Below are positions 1 through 9,689 of a DNA stretch of 64,000 nt, in pieces. Location of the stretch: the NCBI RefSeq assembly GCF_012927485.1, contig NZ_JABBPC010000032.1, positions 1 to 64,000 on the forward strand. Direction: 5' to 3'. The notes below the pieces were generated by a model. It had not been told where the DNA came from and made no database searches. It saw only the letters and a list, made by a program, of their open reading frames with translations. Source of the DNA: Polaromonas sp. Its GTDB lineage: Bacteria > Pseudomonadota > Gammaproteobacteria > Burkholderiales > Burkholderiaceae_C. Every line of letters starts with the position of its first letter. Position 1 is the stretch's first letter. The translations under genes were made by a program, and so were the position numbers.

Positions 1-1
1 C

Positions 2-1573
2 CCGGTGCCGGTCCTGATCGAGCCCGCGCTGGCCGATATTCCGAAAAGCGAGCGGGTAGCGAAAGAGCGTCAAAAGCCGCTGTTCATCGAAATGCCTGAC
101 TCTAAGCTGCCGCAGGTGAATTTGCTCGACGGCGCATTGTTGCGGCAGGAAACCGTGGCGCCCGAAACGCTGGAAATGACATCGCGGTTGATCGAAAAAA
201 AGCTCAGGGATTTTGGTGTCGAAGTGCGTGTGGTGGCCGCTGCGCCCGGTCCCGTTATTACCCGCTACGAGATCGAGCCCGCCACCGGTGTGAAGGGCTC
301 ACAGGTGGTTAGCCTTGCCAAGGACCTGGCGCGTGCCTTGAGCCTGGTCTCCATCCGCGTCGTTGAAACCATTCCGGGCAAAAACTACATGGCGCTGGAG
401 CTGCCTAACGCGAAGCGGCAGTCTATAAAGCTCAGCGAAATTCTGGGCTCCCAAGCCTATAACGAAGCCAAATCACTGCTCACGCTTGGGCTTGGAAAAG
501 ACATCGGTGGCAATGCCGTGGTGGCCGATCTGGCCAAAATGCCGCATTGCCTCGTAGCCGGCACCACTGGCTCGGGCAAGTCGGTGGGCATCAATGCGAT
601 GATTTTGAGCCTGCTTTACAAGGCCGATGCGCGGGATGTGCGTTTGCTGTTGATTGATCCCAAGATGCTGGAGATGAGTGTCTACGAAGGTATTCCGCAT
701 TTGTTATGCCCGGTGGTCACCGACATGCGTCAGGCCGCGCAAGGCCTCACCTGGTGCGTCGCCGAAATGGAAAAACGCTACAAGCTGATGAGCAAGCTGG
801 GCGTACGCAATCTGGCGGGCTACAACGTCAAGATTGACGAAGCCAAGGCAGGCGGCGAATTTATTTACAACCCCTTCAGCCTGACGCCCGAGCAGCCTGA
901 GCCGCTGGAGCGTCTGCCTTACATCGTGGTGGTGATTGACGAGCTGGCCGACTTGATGATGGTGGTGGGCAAGAAGATTGAAGAGCTGATTGCCCGCCTG
1001 GCCCAGAAAGCCCGTGCGGCGGGTATTCACCTGGTGTTGGCGACTCAGCGACCCAGCGTCGACGTGATTACGGGCCTGATAAAAGCCAACATTCCGACGC
1101 GCCTGTCATTTCAAGTCAGCAGCAAAATTGACAGCCGCACCATACTCGACCAGATGGGTGCAGAGGCTTTGCTCGGCATGGGCGACATGCTCTACATGCC
1201 CAGCGGGACGGGCTTTCCAGTCCGCGTGCATGGCGCCTTTGTGAGCGACGATGAAGTACACCGGGTGGTCGCCTATCTCAAGCAGCAAGGGGAGCCAAAT
1301 TACATCGAGGGGGTGCTTGAAGGCGGTACGGTCGATGGTGACGGCGACCTGACGGGCGAAACCAGCGGGGGTGAGAAAGATCCGATGTACGACCAAGCGG
1401 TTGAAGTGGTGCTGAAGAACCGCAGGGCCAGCATCTCGCTGGTGCAGCGCCACCTCAAAATAGGCTACAACCGCGCGGCGCGCCTGGTGGAAGAGATGGA
1501 AAACGCGGGGTTGGTCAGTGCCATGAGTGGCAGCGGCCAGCGCGAAATTTTGGTGCCTGCACGGGCGGAATAA
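2..1573 (+). CDS. ftsK: DNA translocase FtsK, C-terminal part (5' end outside window)
   Basis: FtsK pumps double-stranded DNA at the division septum and delivers the terminus to XerCD for dimer resolution. The visible 522 residues hold the alpha/beta motor and the gamma domain. The Walker A motif GTTGSGKS lies near residue 187, a Walker B-type segment ([12 protein letters not shown]) near 313, and the RecA-like [12 protein letters not shown] motif follows. The last 65 residues form the winged-helix gamma domain that reads KOPS sites ([21 protein letters not shown]). The membrane domain and linker are missing only because the window starts inside the gene; the frame is open to the edge, so the first GTG is not a reliable start. 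lolA follows 5 bp after the stop, the usual ftsK-lolA-rarA order of proteobacteria. Confidence 0.95.
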   Translation, partial: PVPVLIEPALADIPKSERVAKERQKPLFIEMPDSKLPQVNLLDGALLRQETVAPETLEMTSRLIEKKLRDFGVEVRVVAAAPGPVITRYEIEPATGVKGSQVVSLAKDLARALSLVSIRVVETIPGKNYMALELPNAKRQSIKLSEILGSQAYNEAKSLLTLGLGKDIGGNAVVADLAKMPHCLVAGTTGSGKSVGINAMILSLLYKADARDVRLLLIDPKMLEMSVYEGIPHLLCPVVTDMRQAAQGLTWCVAEMEKRYKLMSKLGVRNLAGYNVKIDEAKAGGEFIYNPFSLTPEQPEPLERLPYIVVVIDELADLMMVVGKKIEELIARLAQKARAAGIHLVLATQRPSVDVITGLIKANIPTRLSFQVSSKIDSRTILDQMGAEALLGMGDMLYMPSGTGFPVRVHGAFVSDDEVHRVVAYLKQQGEPNYIEGVLEGGTVDGDGDLTGETSGGEKDPMYDQAVEVVLKNRRASISLVQRHLKIGYNRAARLVEEMENAGLVSAMSGSGQREILVPARAE

Positions 1574-1578
1574 CGACC

Positions 1579-2223
1579 ATGAAAAATTTTGTTGCTACTG
1601 TTTTAATAGCTTCTTGCGCTTCTTTTGCGTGGGCAGACGGACTGGCAAGCCTTGAAAGTTTCGTGAAGACCGTGAGCAGCGGTCGTGCGAACTTTACCCA
1701 AGTGGTCACGGCACCTGCCAAGGAAGGCCAGAGCCCGCGCAGCAAGATATCCAGCGGCACGTTCGAGTTTGCCCGTCCCAATCGCTTTAGATTTAATTAT
1801 AAAAAGCCTTTTGAGCAAAGCATCGTGGCCGACGGCCAGACGCTGTGGCTGTATGACGCGGATCTGAACCAGGTTACCGCTCGCAATCAGTCTGGTGCGC
1901 TGGGCTCTACGCCGGCAGCCCTGATTGCCGCCGCGCCGGATTTGCATGCCTTGCAGGCGGACTTTAAGCTGGCTGCCGCACCCGACAAGGACGGCCTGCA
2001 GTGGGTCGTGGCCACGCCCAAGGCCAAGGACGGCCAGTTGCAAGCGGTGCGTGTGGGCTTTCGAGCGGGCGAAAAGTCTACCGGCCTGGCCGCGCTGGAA
2101 ATCCTTGATAGTTTCGGCCAGCGCTCTGTGCTGAGCTTCAGCCAGGTGGAAGTCAACCCGCACCTGCCCATCGACACCTTTCAGTACAAGCCGCCAAAGG
2201 GAGCGGATGTAATTCGTCAGTGA
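1579..2223 (+). CDS. lolA: Outer-membrane lipoprotein carrier protein LolA
   Basis: LolA is the periplasmic chaperone that takes lipoproteins from LolCDE to LolB. The 214-residue product starts with a typical signal peptide (MKNFVATVLIASCASFAWA, cleavage predicted after AWA near residue 20). It continues with the LolA fold, including RPNRFRFNYKKPFEQSIVADG and LWLYDADLNQVT around residues 70-95. Length matches the family. It begins 5 bp after ftsK, so it is probably co-transcribed with it, and rarA follows 60 bp downstream. The signal-peptide codons contain one copy of the dispersed 17-bp dyad described in the findings. Confidence 0.93.
   Translation: MKNFVATVLIASCASFAWADGLASLESFVKTVSSGRANFTQVVTAPAKEGQSPRSKISSGTFEFARPNRFRFNYKKPFEQSIVADGQTLWLYDADLNQVTARNQSGALGSTPAALIAAAPDLHALQADFKLAAAPDKDGLQWVVATPKAKDGQLQAVRVGFRAGEKSTGLAALEILDSFGQRSVLSFSQVEVNPHLPIDTFQYKPPKGADVIRQ
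1594..1610 (+). repeat. 17-bp dyad GCTACT-N6-ATAGC inside lolA
   Basis: The sequence is GCTACTGTTTTAATAGC, translated in frame as part of the LolA signal peptide. It is followed by TTCTTGCGCT, which resembles the flank of other copies. One of seven similar intragenic elements in this window. Confidence 0.45.
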
Positions 2224-2283
2224 CGACGAATGAATTTTTTCGGCAGGGTGTGATGCGCGCCTGATTCGAGGCTCAAGGACTCT

Positions 2284-3591
2284 ATGGCTACCTCCTCATC
2301 CCACCAACCCCTGGCCGAGCGGCTGCGCCCCCAAACTTTGGGACAGGTCATTGGGCAACAGCATTTGCTCGGAGAAGGCATGCCGTTGCGCATCGCCTTT
2401 GAGTCGGGCCAGCCGCACAGCTGCATTTTGTGGGGACCGCCCGGTGTCGGTAAAACCACCATCGCGCGCCTGATGGCCAGCAGTTTTGATGCGCATTTCA
2501 TCACTATTTCCGCGGTGCTCGGTGGCGTCAAGGACATTCGCGAAGCCGTTGAGCAGGCCACTATCTGGCAAGGGCAGGGGGAGGGTAACGGCAAGCGCAC
2601 GCTCGTGTTTGTGGATGAGGTGCATCGCTTTAACAAGAGTCAGCAGGATGCTTTTTTGCCGCATGTGGAAAGCGGCCTCTTTACCTTTATCGGGGCTACC
2701 ACCGAAAACCCTTCGTTTGAAGTGAATTCGGCCTTGCTGTCACGCGCGGTGGTCTACGTGCTGCAACCGCTTCTCGAGGATGACCTTAAAAAAATAGTGA
2801 TGAGAGTTCTTGAGGAGCGGGCGCTACCAGCTATCGAAATAATTGCAACTGAAGCGATCGAGCGACTCACGGCTTACGCCGACGGCGACGCCCGGCGTTT
2901 ACTCAATACGCTCGAGTCCCTCGATGTTGCTGCACGCAGCGAGAAAATTACCGAAGTGACCGACGCCTGGCTGCTCAAGGTGCTGGGTGAGCGCCTGCGC
3001 CGCTACGACAAGGGCGGTGAGCAGTTCTATGACACCATTTCGGCGCTGCACAAATCCGTGCGTGGCTCCGACCCCGACGCCGCACTCTACTGGTTCATGC
3101 GCATGCTGGATGGGGGCGCCGAGCCGCTCTACATGGCGCGTCGGCTCATCCGCATGGCCAGCGAAGACATCGGGCTGGCCGACCCGCGCGCGCTGCGAAT
3201 GGCGTTGGATGCGGCCGAGGTCTATGAACGGTTGGGCTCACCGGAAGGTGAGTTGGCGCTGGCACAATGCGTGGTTTATTTGGCGGTTGCGCCCAAATCC
3301 AACGCGGTCTACAAGGCGTTCAACGAAGCCAAGGCCTTGATCAAGAAAGACGGCACGCGTCCGGTGCCGCTGCATTTGCGCAATGCACCGACGCGGCTCA
3401 TGAAGGAGCTCGATTACGGCAAAAACTACCGCTACGCCCACAATGAGGAGGGTGGTTTTGCCGCCGGTGAAAATTACTTTCCGGAAGGGATGCCTCCGCC
3501 CGAGTTTTACAGGCCCGTCAGTCGGGGCCTGGAGATCCAAATCTCCGATAAGCTGAAAGAGTTGAAGTCCAGGAACAATCAGAAAAACTAA
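2284..3591 (+). CDS. rarA: Replication-associated recombination protein A (MgsA/RarA)
   Basis: RarA is an AAA+ ATPase related to clamp loaders that acts at stalled replication forks. The 435-residue product has Walker [13 protein letters not shown] near residue 52, Walker [21 protein letters not shown] near 110, and the sensor segment [11 protein letters not shown]. The C-terminal MgsA tetramerisation region contains [20 protein letters not shown] and the closing [15 protein letters not shown] segment. Length and motif order are normal. It follows lolA by 60 bp in the same direction. Codons near 2830 contain a copy of the dispersed 17-bp dyad, and the preceding 45 bp look like a degenerate extension of it. 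Confidence 0.95.
   Translation: MATSSSHQPLAERLRPQTLGQVIGQQHLLGEGMPLRIAFESGQPHSCILWGPPGVGKTTIARLMASSFDAHFITISAVLGGVKDIREAVEQATIWQGQGEGNGKRTLVFVDEVHRFNKSQQDAFLPHVESGLFTFIGATTENPSFEVNSALLSRAVVYVLQPLLEDDLKKIVMRVLEERALPAIEIIATEAIERLTAYADGDARRLLNTLESLDVAARSEKITEVTDAWLLKVLGERLRRYDKGGEQFYDTISALHKSVRGSDPDAALYWFMRMLDGGAEPLYMARRLIRMASEDIGLADPRALRMALDAAEVYERLGSPEGELALAQCVVYLAVAPKSNAVYKAFNEAKALIKKDGTRPVPLHLRNAPTRLMKELDYGKNYRYAHNEEGGFAAGENYFPEGMPPPEFYRPVSRGLEIQISDKLKELKSRNNQKN
2830..2846 (+). repeat. 17-bp dyad inside rarA (GCTATCGAAATAATTGC)
   Basis: This is a degenerate copy of the dispersed GCTAYT-N6-ATAGC element. Read on the minus strand it is followed by TGGTAGCGCCCGC, similar to the TGCT(N)GCGC flank of other copies. 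It is translated in frame within RarA. Confidence 0.4.
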
Positions 3592-3848
3592 TAAAAAACA
3601 AAACCAACTGATAAAGCCTTCTTTGACCGCGAAAATAAAGTTTCTCTAGGGTAAACCCCGCGAAAACTTTCGTGTTGGCTCGATTCTCGCTTCACACGCA
3701 TGGCTACAATTCGCGGATTAGCTCGCCACGTTCACCAGTTATCTGGTTTTGACAGGCGGGCTTTTTGTTAACTCGCGCGATCCTCCGGTGATCCCGACGG
3801 TTTGCGGCGCAAGCAGAGTTGGCAATTTCAATTTAATGGAGATTAGTT

Positions 3849-4778
3849 ATGGAAGTATTGCTTCAGCAGATCATCAATGGTCTTGTTTTGGGCAGCATGT
3901 ATGCCCTGATCGCGCTGGGCTACACCATGGTGTACGGCATCATCAACCTGATCAATTTTGCCCATGGCGAGGTATTGATGGTGGGGGCGCTGACCAGCTG
4001 GACCATCATCCGCTGGATGCAGGAGGCATTGCCTTCGACTCCGGGTTGGCTGATTTTGCTGATTTCACTGCTGATCGCCTTCGTGGTGTGTGGTGCTCTG
4101 AATTTTGCGATTGAAAAAATCGCCTACCGACCACTGCGCAATTCACCCAAGCTGGCGCCACTCATCACCGCCATTGGCATGTCGCTGCTGCTGCAGACGC
4201 TGGCCATGATCATCTGGAAGCCCAACTACAAGTCTTATCCGACACTGCTCCCACCGGAGCCGCTTCAGGTGGGCGGTGCCGTGATTACCGTCACGCAGAT
4301 TTTCATTCTGGGTGCGACGGCGGTTTCGCTCTCGGTGCTGATGTGGCTGGTGCACTACACCAAACTCGGTCGTGCCATGCGGGCCACCTCCGAGAACCCG
4401 CGCGTCGCCGCGCTGATGGGTGTGCGGCCCGATACGGTCATCTCGGCGACCTTCATCATCGGTGCCGTTCTGGCGGCGTTGGCCGGTGTGATGTACGCCT
4501 CCAACTACGGTACCGTCCAGCACACCATGGGTTTTTTGCCAGGCCTTAAAGCCTTCACTGCAGCGGTGTTTGGTGGCATTGGCAACCTGGGGGGAGCCGT
4601 TCTGGGCGGCATTTTGCTGGGACTGATCGAATCTATCGGTGGTGGCTATCTCGGGACCTGGACGGGCGGTGTGCTGGGCAGCCAGTACTCAGATATTTTT
4701 GCTTTTGTCGTGCTGATTTTTGTGCTGACGCTCCGGCCCTCGGGCTTGCTGGGTGAACGTGTGGCGGACCGGGCTTAG
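3849..4778 (+). CDS. livH: Branched-chain amino-acid ABC transporter permease LivH
   Basis: This is one of two integral-membrane permeases of a HAAT-family importer for leucine, isoleucine, valine or related substrates. The 309-residue protein has about eight hydrophobic helices. It carries the LivH N-terminal pattern QQIINGLVLGSMYALIALGY and the cytoplasmic loop GRAMRATSENPRVAALMGV that contacts the ATPases. The ATG is preceded by GGAG at 3838, and a TACAAT -10-like hexamer lies at 3705 in the 257-bp leader. It heads the livH-M-G-F operon. No LivK-type binding protein is in the window, so the substrate cannot be fixed from sequence. Confidence 0.93.
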   Translation: MEVLLQQIINGLVLGSMYALIALGYTMVYGIINLINFAHGEVLMVGALTSWTIIRWMQEALPSTPGWLILLISLLIAFVVCGALNFAIEKIAYRPLRNSPKLAPLITAIGMSLLLQTLAMIIWKPNYKSYPTLLPPEPLQVGGAVITVTQIFILGATAVSLSVLMWLVHYTKLGRAMRATSENPRVAALMGVRPDTVISATFIIGAVLAALAGVMYASNYGTVQHTMGFLPGLKAFTAAVFGGIGNLGGAVLGGILLGLIESIGGGYLGTWTGGVLGSQYSDIFAFVVLIFVLTLRPSGLLGERVADRA

Positions 4779-4826
4779 GCCTGCTGTCGAAGTCGATATC
4801 AAGCTCAGTGATAAGGAAAAGTTCTG

Positions 4827-5912
4827 ATGAAACCTAATAAATTGCTTACTTTCTTGGTGGTTGCAGCCGCGTTGCTGGTGTTGCCGCTGGTGCTGCAACA
4901 AGGGGGTAACGCCTGGGTGCGGATTGTCGACATGGCGCTGCTGTATGTACTGCTTGCGCTCGGACTCAACATTGTGGTCGGCTACGCCGGCCTGCTGGAC
5001 CTGGGCTACGTGGCATTTTTTGCAGTCGGCGCCTATCTGTTTGCGCTGCTCGGCTCGCCCCATCTGGCGGGCTCTTTTCCGGCTATTGCAGCAGCCTTTC
5101 CCAACGGTCTGCATCTTCCGATCTGGGCCACCATTCCGGCCGCTGCTGCCGTTGCTGGCCTCTTCGGCGTCGCCTTGGGTGCGCCAACGCTCAAGTTGCG
5201 CGGTGATTACCTGGCTATCGTCACGCTTGGCTTTGGTGAAATTATCCGGGTCTTCCTGAATAACCTGGACCGTCCCATCAACCTGACCAACGGGCCCAAA
5301 GGCATCGACCAGATTGACTCGATAAAGTTTTTCGGACTCGATCTGGGTAAGGCGCATGAGCTCTTCGGATTCGAGATCACCACGGTGTCCATGTACTACT
5401 ACCTCTTTCTGGTGCTGGTCATCATTTCGGTAATCATTTGCCACCGGCTGGAAAACTCACGCATCGGACGAGCCTGGATGGCGATTCGCGAAGACGAAAT
5501 CGCCGCCAAGGCCATGGGCATCAATACCCGCAACATGAAGCTGCTGGCGTTCGGCATGGGGGCCACGTTTGGCGGCGTTTCGGGTTCGATGTTTGCCGCC
5601 TTTCAGGGTTTTGTCTCGCCGGAGTCGTTCAGCCTGATGGAGTCGATCATGATCGTCGCCATGGTGGTGCTGGGCGGCATTGGTCATTTGCCTGGAGTCA
5701 TTCTGGGCGCATTACTGCTGGCAGCGCTGCCAGAGGTATTGCGCTACGTGGCCGGGCCGTTGCAGGCCATGACCGATGGCCGACTGGACTCTGCCATCCT
5801 TCGCCAGTTGTTGATTGCGCTCGCCATGATCACCATCATGCTCATGCGGCCCCGCGGCCTCTGGCCTTCGCCGGAGCACGGCAAGTCGCTTGTCAAATCC
5901 ATTAAAAGCTAA
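4827..5912 (+). CDS. livM: Branched-chain amino-acid ABC transporter permease LivM
   Basis: This is the second membrane permease of the importer, 361 residues and about nine hydrophobic helices. LivM features are LGLNIVVGYAGLLDLGYVAF near residue 45, LKLRGDYLAIVTLGFGEIIR near 120, and the coupling loop SRIGRAWMAIREDEIAAKAMG near 210. It lies 48 bp after livH and 11 bp before the preferred livG start, in one transcription unit. Length is within the family range. Confidence 0.93.
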   Translation: MKPNKLLTFLVVAAALLVLPLVLQQGGNAWVRIVDMALLYVLLALGLNIVVGYAGLLDLGYVAFFAVGAYLFALLGSPHLAGSFPAIAAAFPNGLHLPIWATIPAAAAVAGLFGVALGAPTLKLRGDYLAIVTLGFGEIIRVFLNNLDRPINLTNGPKGIDQIDSIKFFGLDLGKAHELFGFEITTVSMYYYLFLVLVIISVIICHRLENSRIGRAWMAIREDEIAAKAMGINTRNMKLLAFGMGATFGGVSGSMFAAFQGFVSPESFSLMESIMIVAMVVLGGIGHLPGVILGALLLAALPEVLRYVAGPLQAMTDGRLDSAILRQLLIALAMITIMLMRPRGLWPSPEHGKSLVKSIKS

Positions 5913-5923
5913 GGAGAATGGAC

Positions 5924-6691
5924 GTGAGCGAAACCATTCTTAAAGTCGCCGGCGTGTCTAAACGCTTTGGCGGGCTGCAGGCCCTCAGTGATGTCGGCAT
6001 CCATATTGAGCGTGGACAGGTCTATGGTCTGATTGGCCCTAACGGGGCCGGAAAAACCACCTTCTTCAATGTGCTGACCGGCCTGTATACGCCGGACAGC
6101 GGCACCTTTGAGCTGGCCGGAAAGCCTTACAAACCGACGGCGGTGCACGAGGTTGCCAAGGCCGGCATTGCCCGCACCTTTCAAAATATCCGACTGTTTT
6201 CCGACATGACCGCACTCGAGAATGTGATGGTTGGCCGGCATATCCGTACCCACTCCGGCCTGATCGGTGCGGTGTTTCGCACCCCGGGCTTCAAGCATGA
6301 AGAAGCCGCCATCGCCCAACGTTCCCATGAATTGCTGGAATATGTCGGCATCGGCAAATACGCTGATTTCAAGGCGCGCACCTTGAGCTACGGCGACCAG
6401 CGGCGTCTTGAGATTGCCAGGGCACTGGCTACCGATCCACAACTGATTGCCCTTGACGAGCCGGCCGCCGGCATGAACGCGACGGAAAAAGTGCAACTGC
6501 GCGAGCTGATCGACCAGATCCGCAAGGACAACCGCACTATTTTGCTGATTGAGCACGACGTGAAATTGGTCATGGGCCTGTGTGACCGGGTGACGGTACT
6601 TGACTACGGCAAACAGATCGCTGAAGGCCCGCCCGCCGAGGTGCAGAAAAACGAAAAAGTGATCAGTGCCTATCTGGGTACAGGTCATTGA
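5924..6691 (+). CDS. livG: Branched-chain amino-acid ABC transporter ATPase LivG
   Basis: This is the first ATP-binding subunit. Walker A is GPNGAGKTTFFN, the signature is LSYGDQRRLEIARAL, and Walker B with D-loop is LIALDEPAAGMN; the switch histidine lies in LLIEHDVKLVM. The LivG-type insert after the Q-loop (ARTFQNIRLFSDMTALENV) is present. The GTG at 5924 is preferred because AAGGAG at 5911-5916 sits 7 bp upstream of it. The in-frame ATG at 5918 would leave only 1 bp of spacing. The product is 255 residues. Confidence 0.92.
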   Translation: MSETILKVAGVSKRFGGLQALSDVGIHIERGQVYGLIGPNGAGKTTFFNVLTGLYTPDSGTFELAGKPYKPTAVHEVAKAGIARTFQNIRLFSDMTALENVMVGRHIRTHSGLIGAVFRTPGFKHEEAAIAQRSHELLEYVGIGKYADFKARTLSYGDQRRLEIARALATDPQLIALDEPAAGMNATEKVQLRELIDQIRKDNRTILLIEHDVKLVMGLCDRVTVLDYGKQIAEGPPAEVQKNEKVISAYLGTGH

Positions 6692-6705
6692 AGGACAACA
6701 AAGAC

Positions 6706-7422
6706 ATGGTAAATACACTTCTTAAAGTGACCGGCCTCAAGGTGGCCTACGGCGGCATTCAGGCGGTGAAGGGCGTTGATTTTGAAGTCAACGAAGGCGA
6801 ACTGGTCACCTTGATCGGCTCCAACGGTGCCGGAAAAACCACCACCATGAAAGCCATCACCGGCACCCAGCCAATGCTGGCGGGTGACATCGAATACATG
6901 GGGAAAAGCATCAGGGGCCGCGGCGCGTGGGATCTGGTGAAAGAAGGCCTGGCCATGGTGCCTGAAGGCCGTGGCGTGTTCGCTCGCATGACCATCATCG
7001 AAAATTTGCAGATGGGCGCCTACGTCCGCAACGATAAGCCCGAAATCGCCGCCGACATCGAGAAAATGTTTGTGTTGTTTCCGCGCCTGCGCGAGCGCAA
7101 AGACCAGCTGGCTGGGACCATGTCCGGCGGCGAGCAGCAGATGCTGGCCATGGGCCGTGCGCTGATGAGCCGCCCCAAGGTGCTTCTACTGGACGAACCG
7201 TCAATGGGTTTGTCGCCCATCATGGTGGACAAGATTTTTGAGGTCGTGCGCGACGTCTCCGCACACGGCGTCACCGTTTTGCTTGTGGAGCAAAACGCCA
7301 GCCGCGCCTTGGGCATTGCAGACCGAGGCTATGTCATGGAATCGGGCCACGTCACCATGAACGGTGCCGCGAAAGAGCTGCTCAACGACCCGCGCGTCAA
7401 GGCCGCTTATCTGGGTGAGTAA
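6706..7422 (+). CDS. livF: Branched-chain amino-acid ABC transporter ATPase LivF
   Basis: This is the second ATPase of the importer. It has Walker A GSNGAGKTTTMK, signature MSGGEQQMLAMGRAL, Walker B LLLDEPSMGLSP and switch histidine-equivalent region LLVEQNASRALG, as expected for LivF. The ATG at 6706 is chosen because AAGGA at 6691-6695 is well placed for it; a TTG at 6688 in the same frame would overlap livG. The product is 238 residues. A rho-independent terminator follows 28 bp after the stop and ends the operon. Confidence 0.93.
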   Translation: MVNTLLKVTGLKVAYGGIQAVKGVDFEVNEGELVTLIGSNGAGKTTTMKAITGTQPMLAGDIEYMGKSIRGRGAWDLVKEGLAMVPEGRGVFARMTIIENLQMGAYVRNDKPEIAADIEKMFVLFPRLRERKDQLAGTMSGGEQQMLAMGRALMSRPKVLLLDEPSMGLSPIMVDKIFEVVRDVSAHGVTVLLVEQNASRALGIADRGYVMESGHVTMNGAAKELLNDPRVKAAYLGE

Positions 7423-7450
7423 ATGGGGCTGGAAGGGCTAGCGTAAGGCG

Positions 7451-7479
7451 CCGGTAGTTCCTGAACTATCGGTTTTTTT
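7451..7479 (+). terminator. Rho-independent terminator of livHMGF
   Basis: CCGGTAGTTC and GAACTATCGG pair over ten positions (one G-U) around a tiny loop, followed directly by seven T residues. It sits 28 bp after livF and before the convergent reductase gene. Confidence 0.85.
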
Positions 7480-7534
7480 CTAGTGTTGTTTGGTTTGAAT
7501 AGTTCAAAAAACTCTGATTCCGCGTCGCTTTAAT

Positions 7535-8575
7535 TTACCCCGCCTTTGCCTTGTCGGCTTCAGTGGTGAACGAATCGGCGTAAAACTCTTCGGCCGGCAA
7601 GGCTGCCTTCGCGCTGTAGTCGGCGCGGGCTGAATCCACCACAATCGGCGCGCCGCAGGCATAAACCTGGTAGCCAGACAGGTCGGGAAAATCTTCTAAT
7701 ACAGCCATGTGAACATAGCCGGTGCGGCCGGTCCAGTGGTCTTCAGGCAGGGCGTCAGAGACGACTGGAATATAGGTCAGGTGGGGCATCGCGGCTACTT
7801 TGGAAAGTATCCAGTCAGTCATGTACAAGTCGGCTGGGCGTCTGCCGCCCCAATAGAGCACGGCGGGGCGCGTGATGTTCTTGTACTGCATGTGTTCGAT
7901 CAATGCCTTGATGGGCGCAAAGCCGGTGCCGGATGCCAATAGAACCATCGGTTTGTTGCTGTCTTCGCGCAGGAAGAAGCTGCCATAGGGTCCTTCGATA
8001 CGCAAAATTTCTTTTTCTTTCATTGGGCCGAAGACGTGTTCGGTGAATTTCCCGCCCGCCATGTAGCGAATATGCAGTTCCAAGCCAGGGGCATCGACCT
8101 GCGTGTGCGGAGCGTTGCCCATGGAGTAAGCACGGCGGTCCCCATCGCGAAGCAAAATTTCTACGTACTGGCCGGCATGGTATTTGAGCAGTTCGCTGGC
8201 GGGTAACTGCAGGCGAATAATCATCACGTCGCGCGAGGCGCGGACTAAGCTGCTCACCCGCGAAGGCATCTTCTTGATGGGAAAAGCGCTTTCATCGGTT
8301 ACCTGGCGCGATTCGATCACCACGTCCGTGTCGGCTACGGCGCAACAAGTCAATATAAAGCCATTGGTTTCTTCCTCGGGCGACAGGGCCTTGAGCTGGT
8401 GCGCGCCATGCGTCACCGTGCCTTCAAGCTTCTTGCACTTGCAGGAACCGCACGCACCGTCCTTGCAGCCGTAGGGCAGGCCAATTCCCTGTCGAATGGC
8501 GGCGGCCAGCAGCGCTTCGTCGACTTTAGCGGTAAAAGTCCGGCCGCTTGGTTGCACGGTTACGTTGAAACTCAT
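7535..8575 (-). CDS. Ferredoxin-NAD(P)H reductase fusion (CDP-6-deoxy-delta-3,4-glucoseen reductase-like)
   Basis: This 346-residue iron-sulphur flavoprotein has an N-terminal plant-type 2Fe-2S domain with Cys37, Cys42, Cys45 and a distal Cys near 77. A ferredoxin-NADP reductase module follows, with the FAD motif RAYSMGN near residue 150, the glycine-rich NAD(P) segment LLASGTGFAPIKALIEH and the C-terminal YACGAPIVVDSAR. Proteins of this layout pass electrons from NAD(P)H to a partner oxygenase or dehydratase. The family is often labelled AscD, but no deoxysugar genes lie nearby, so the substrate system is unknown. It is divergent from the epimerase-like gene, with 51 bp between the starts. 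Confidence 0.85.
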   Translation of the reverse strand: MSFNVTVQPSGRTFTAKVDEALLAAAIRQGIGLPYGCKDGACGSCKCKKLEGTVTHGAHQLKALSPEEETNGFILTCCAVADTDVVIESRQVTDESAFPIKKMPSRVSSLVRASRDVMIIRLQLPASELLKYHAGQYVEILLRDGDRRAYSMGNAPHTQVDAPGLELHIRYMAGGKFTEHVFGPMKEKEILRIEGPYGSFFLREDSNKPMVLLASGTGFAPIKALIEHMQYKNITRPAVLYWGGRRPADLYMTDWILSKVAAMPHLTYIPVVSDALPEDHWTGRTGYVHMAVLEDFPDLSGYQVYACGAPIVVDSARADYSAKAALPAEEFYADSFTTEADKAKAG

Positions 8576-8626
8576 AGTCGGTATCCTTGCTAGTACTATT
8601 ATTCAGTTCGTTAATTAGCTCGGCTG

Positions 8627-9574
8627 GTGTTCCAGCAACCCCCAATTTTGCCTTCAAACCTAACTCCCCTTGGCGCACTGCCTTCCCGTTTCCGCCGTGA
8701 GCGTGTTTTGATCGTGGGCTGCGGTGATGTCGGTTTGCGCGTCGCCCGCCAGCTGCCGCCCAAGCTCAAACTTATCGCCCTCACCTCCACCGCCGCGCGC
8801 CTGCCGGCTCTGCGAGCGGAGGGCATCACCCCTTTGCAAGGCAATCTGGATGACGCTGCCACCCTGCGCCGACTGGCCGGGCTGGCCACCCGTGTGGTGC
8901 ATCTGGCGCCGCCTCCTAATCACAACCCGGATTGGCGCAGCGACCCCCGTACCCTGGCGCTTCTGCGCACGCTGCGTCTGCGCAGCCTGCCGAGGTCGCT
9001 GGTTTATGGGTCGACCAGCGGAGTCTATGGCGACTGCGGCGGCGACTGGGTGAGCGAAACCCGCAGCGTGAACCCGCACACGCCGCGCTCCCAGCGCCGC
9101 GTGCATGCAGAAGGCCATCTGCGCCTGTTTGGACGCGCCACCGGCACAAAGATACACATCCTGCGAATTCCCGGTATCTACGCCTCCGACCGCGAAGGTG
9201 GTACGCCGCGAGAGCGGCTGCTCAAGGGTACGCCCGTGCTGCGCCAGGAGGACGACGTCTACACCAACCATATTCATGCCGACGACCTGGCAAGAGCCTG
9301 TCTGGCAGCTCTGTGGCGCGGCAAGCCGCAACGAGTTACCCATGTCAGCGACGACACGCGGATGAAGATGGGCGATTATTTTGATCTGGCGGCTGATCTC
9401 TACCAATTGCCAAGGCCGCCCCGGGCTCCGCGCAGCACGGCGCAGCAGCAGCTGTCGCTGATGCTGCTAAGTTTCATGAGCGAGTCAAGAAGATTGAACA
9501 ACCAGCGGATGAAGACAGAACTGAAGCTCGTGTTGCGCTATCCGACCGTGGCTTCTGGGCTACGCGCCGCATGA
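8627..9574 (+). CDS. NAD-dependent epimerase/SDR-like protein (YeeZ-type)
   Basis: The product is 315 residues with an N-terminal Rossmann fold (RVLIVGCGDVGLRVARQL near residue 25). The rest resembles atypical extended SDRs: LVYGSTSGVYGD, a short ERLL segment and YTNHIHADDLARACLAAL near residue 215, which is typical of sugar-epimerase-like proteins. The classical YxxxK catalytic pair is not evident, so it may bind nucleotide without classical epimerase chemistry. The GTG start is uncertain because no strong ribosome-binding site precedes it. The reaction cannot be stated. The degraded region begins immediately after the stop. Confidence 0.75.
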   Translation: MFQQPPILPSNLTPLGALPSRFRRERVLIVGCGDVGLRVARQLPPKLKLIALTSTAARLPALRAEGITPLQGNLDDAATLRRLAGLATRVVHLAPPPNHNPDWRSDPRTLALLRTLRLRSLPRSLVYGSTSGVYGDCGGDWVSETRSVNPHTPRSQRRVHAEGHLRLFGRATGTKIHILRIPGIYASDREGGTPRERLLKGTPVLRQEDDVYTNHIHADDLARACLAALWRGKPQRVTHVSDDTRMKMGDYFDLAADLYQLPRPPRAPRSTAQQQLSLMLLSFMSESRRLNNQRMKTELKLVLRYPTVASGLRAA

Positions 9575-9689
9575 GTATTTCACCTGCGCCATGCCGCTTG
9601 GTCTGGACACTGGCCGACCTGACTTCGGGCGAGTTTGGTGGTTGGAATCTGATGACAAAGAATCTAGCCGAAGCGTCGGCGTTTAGTGC

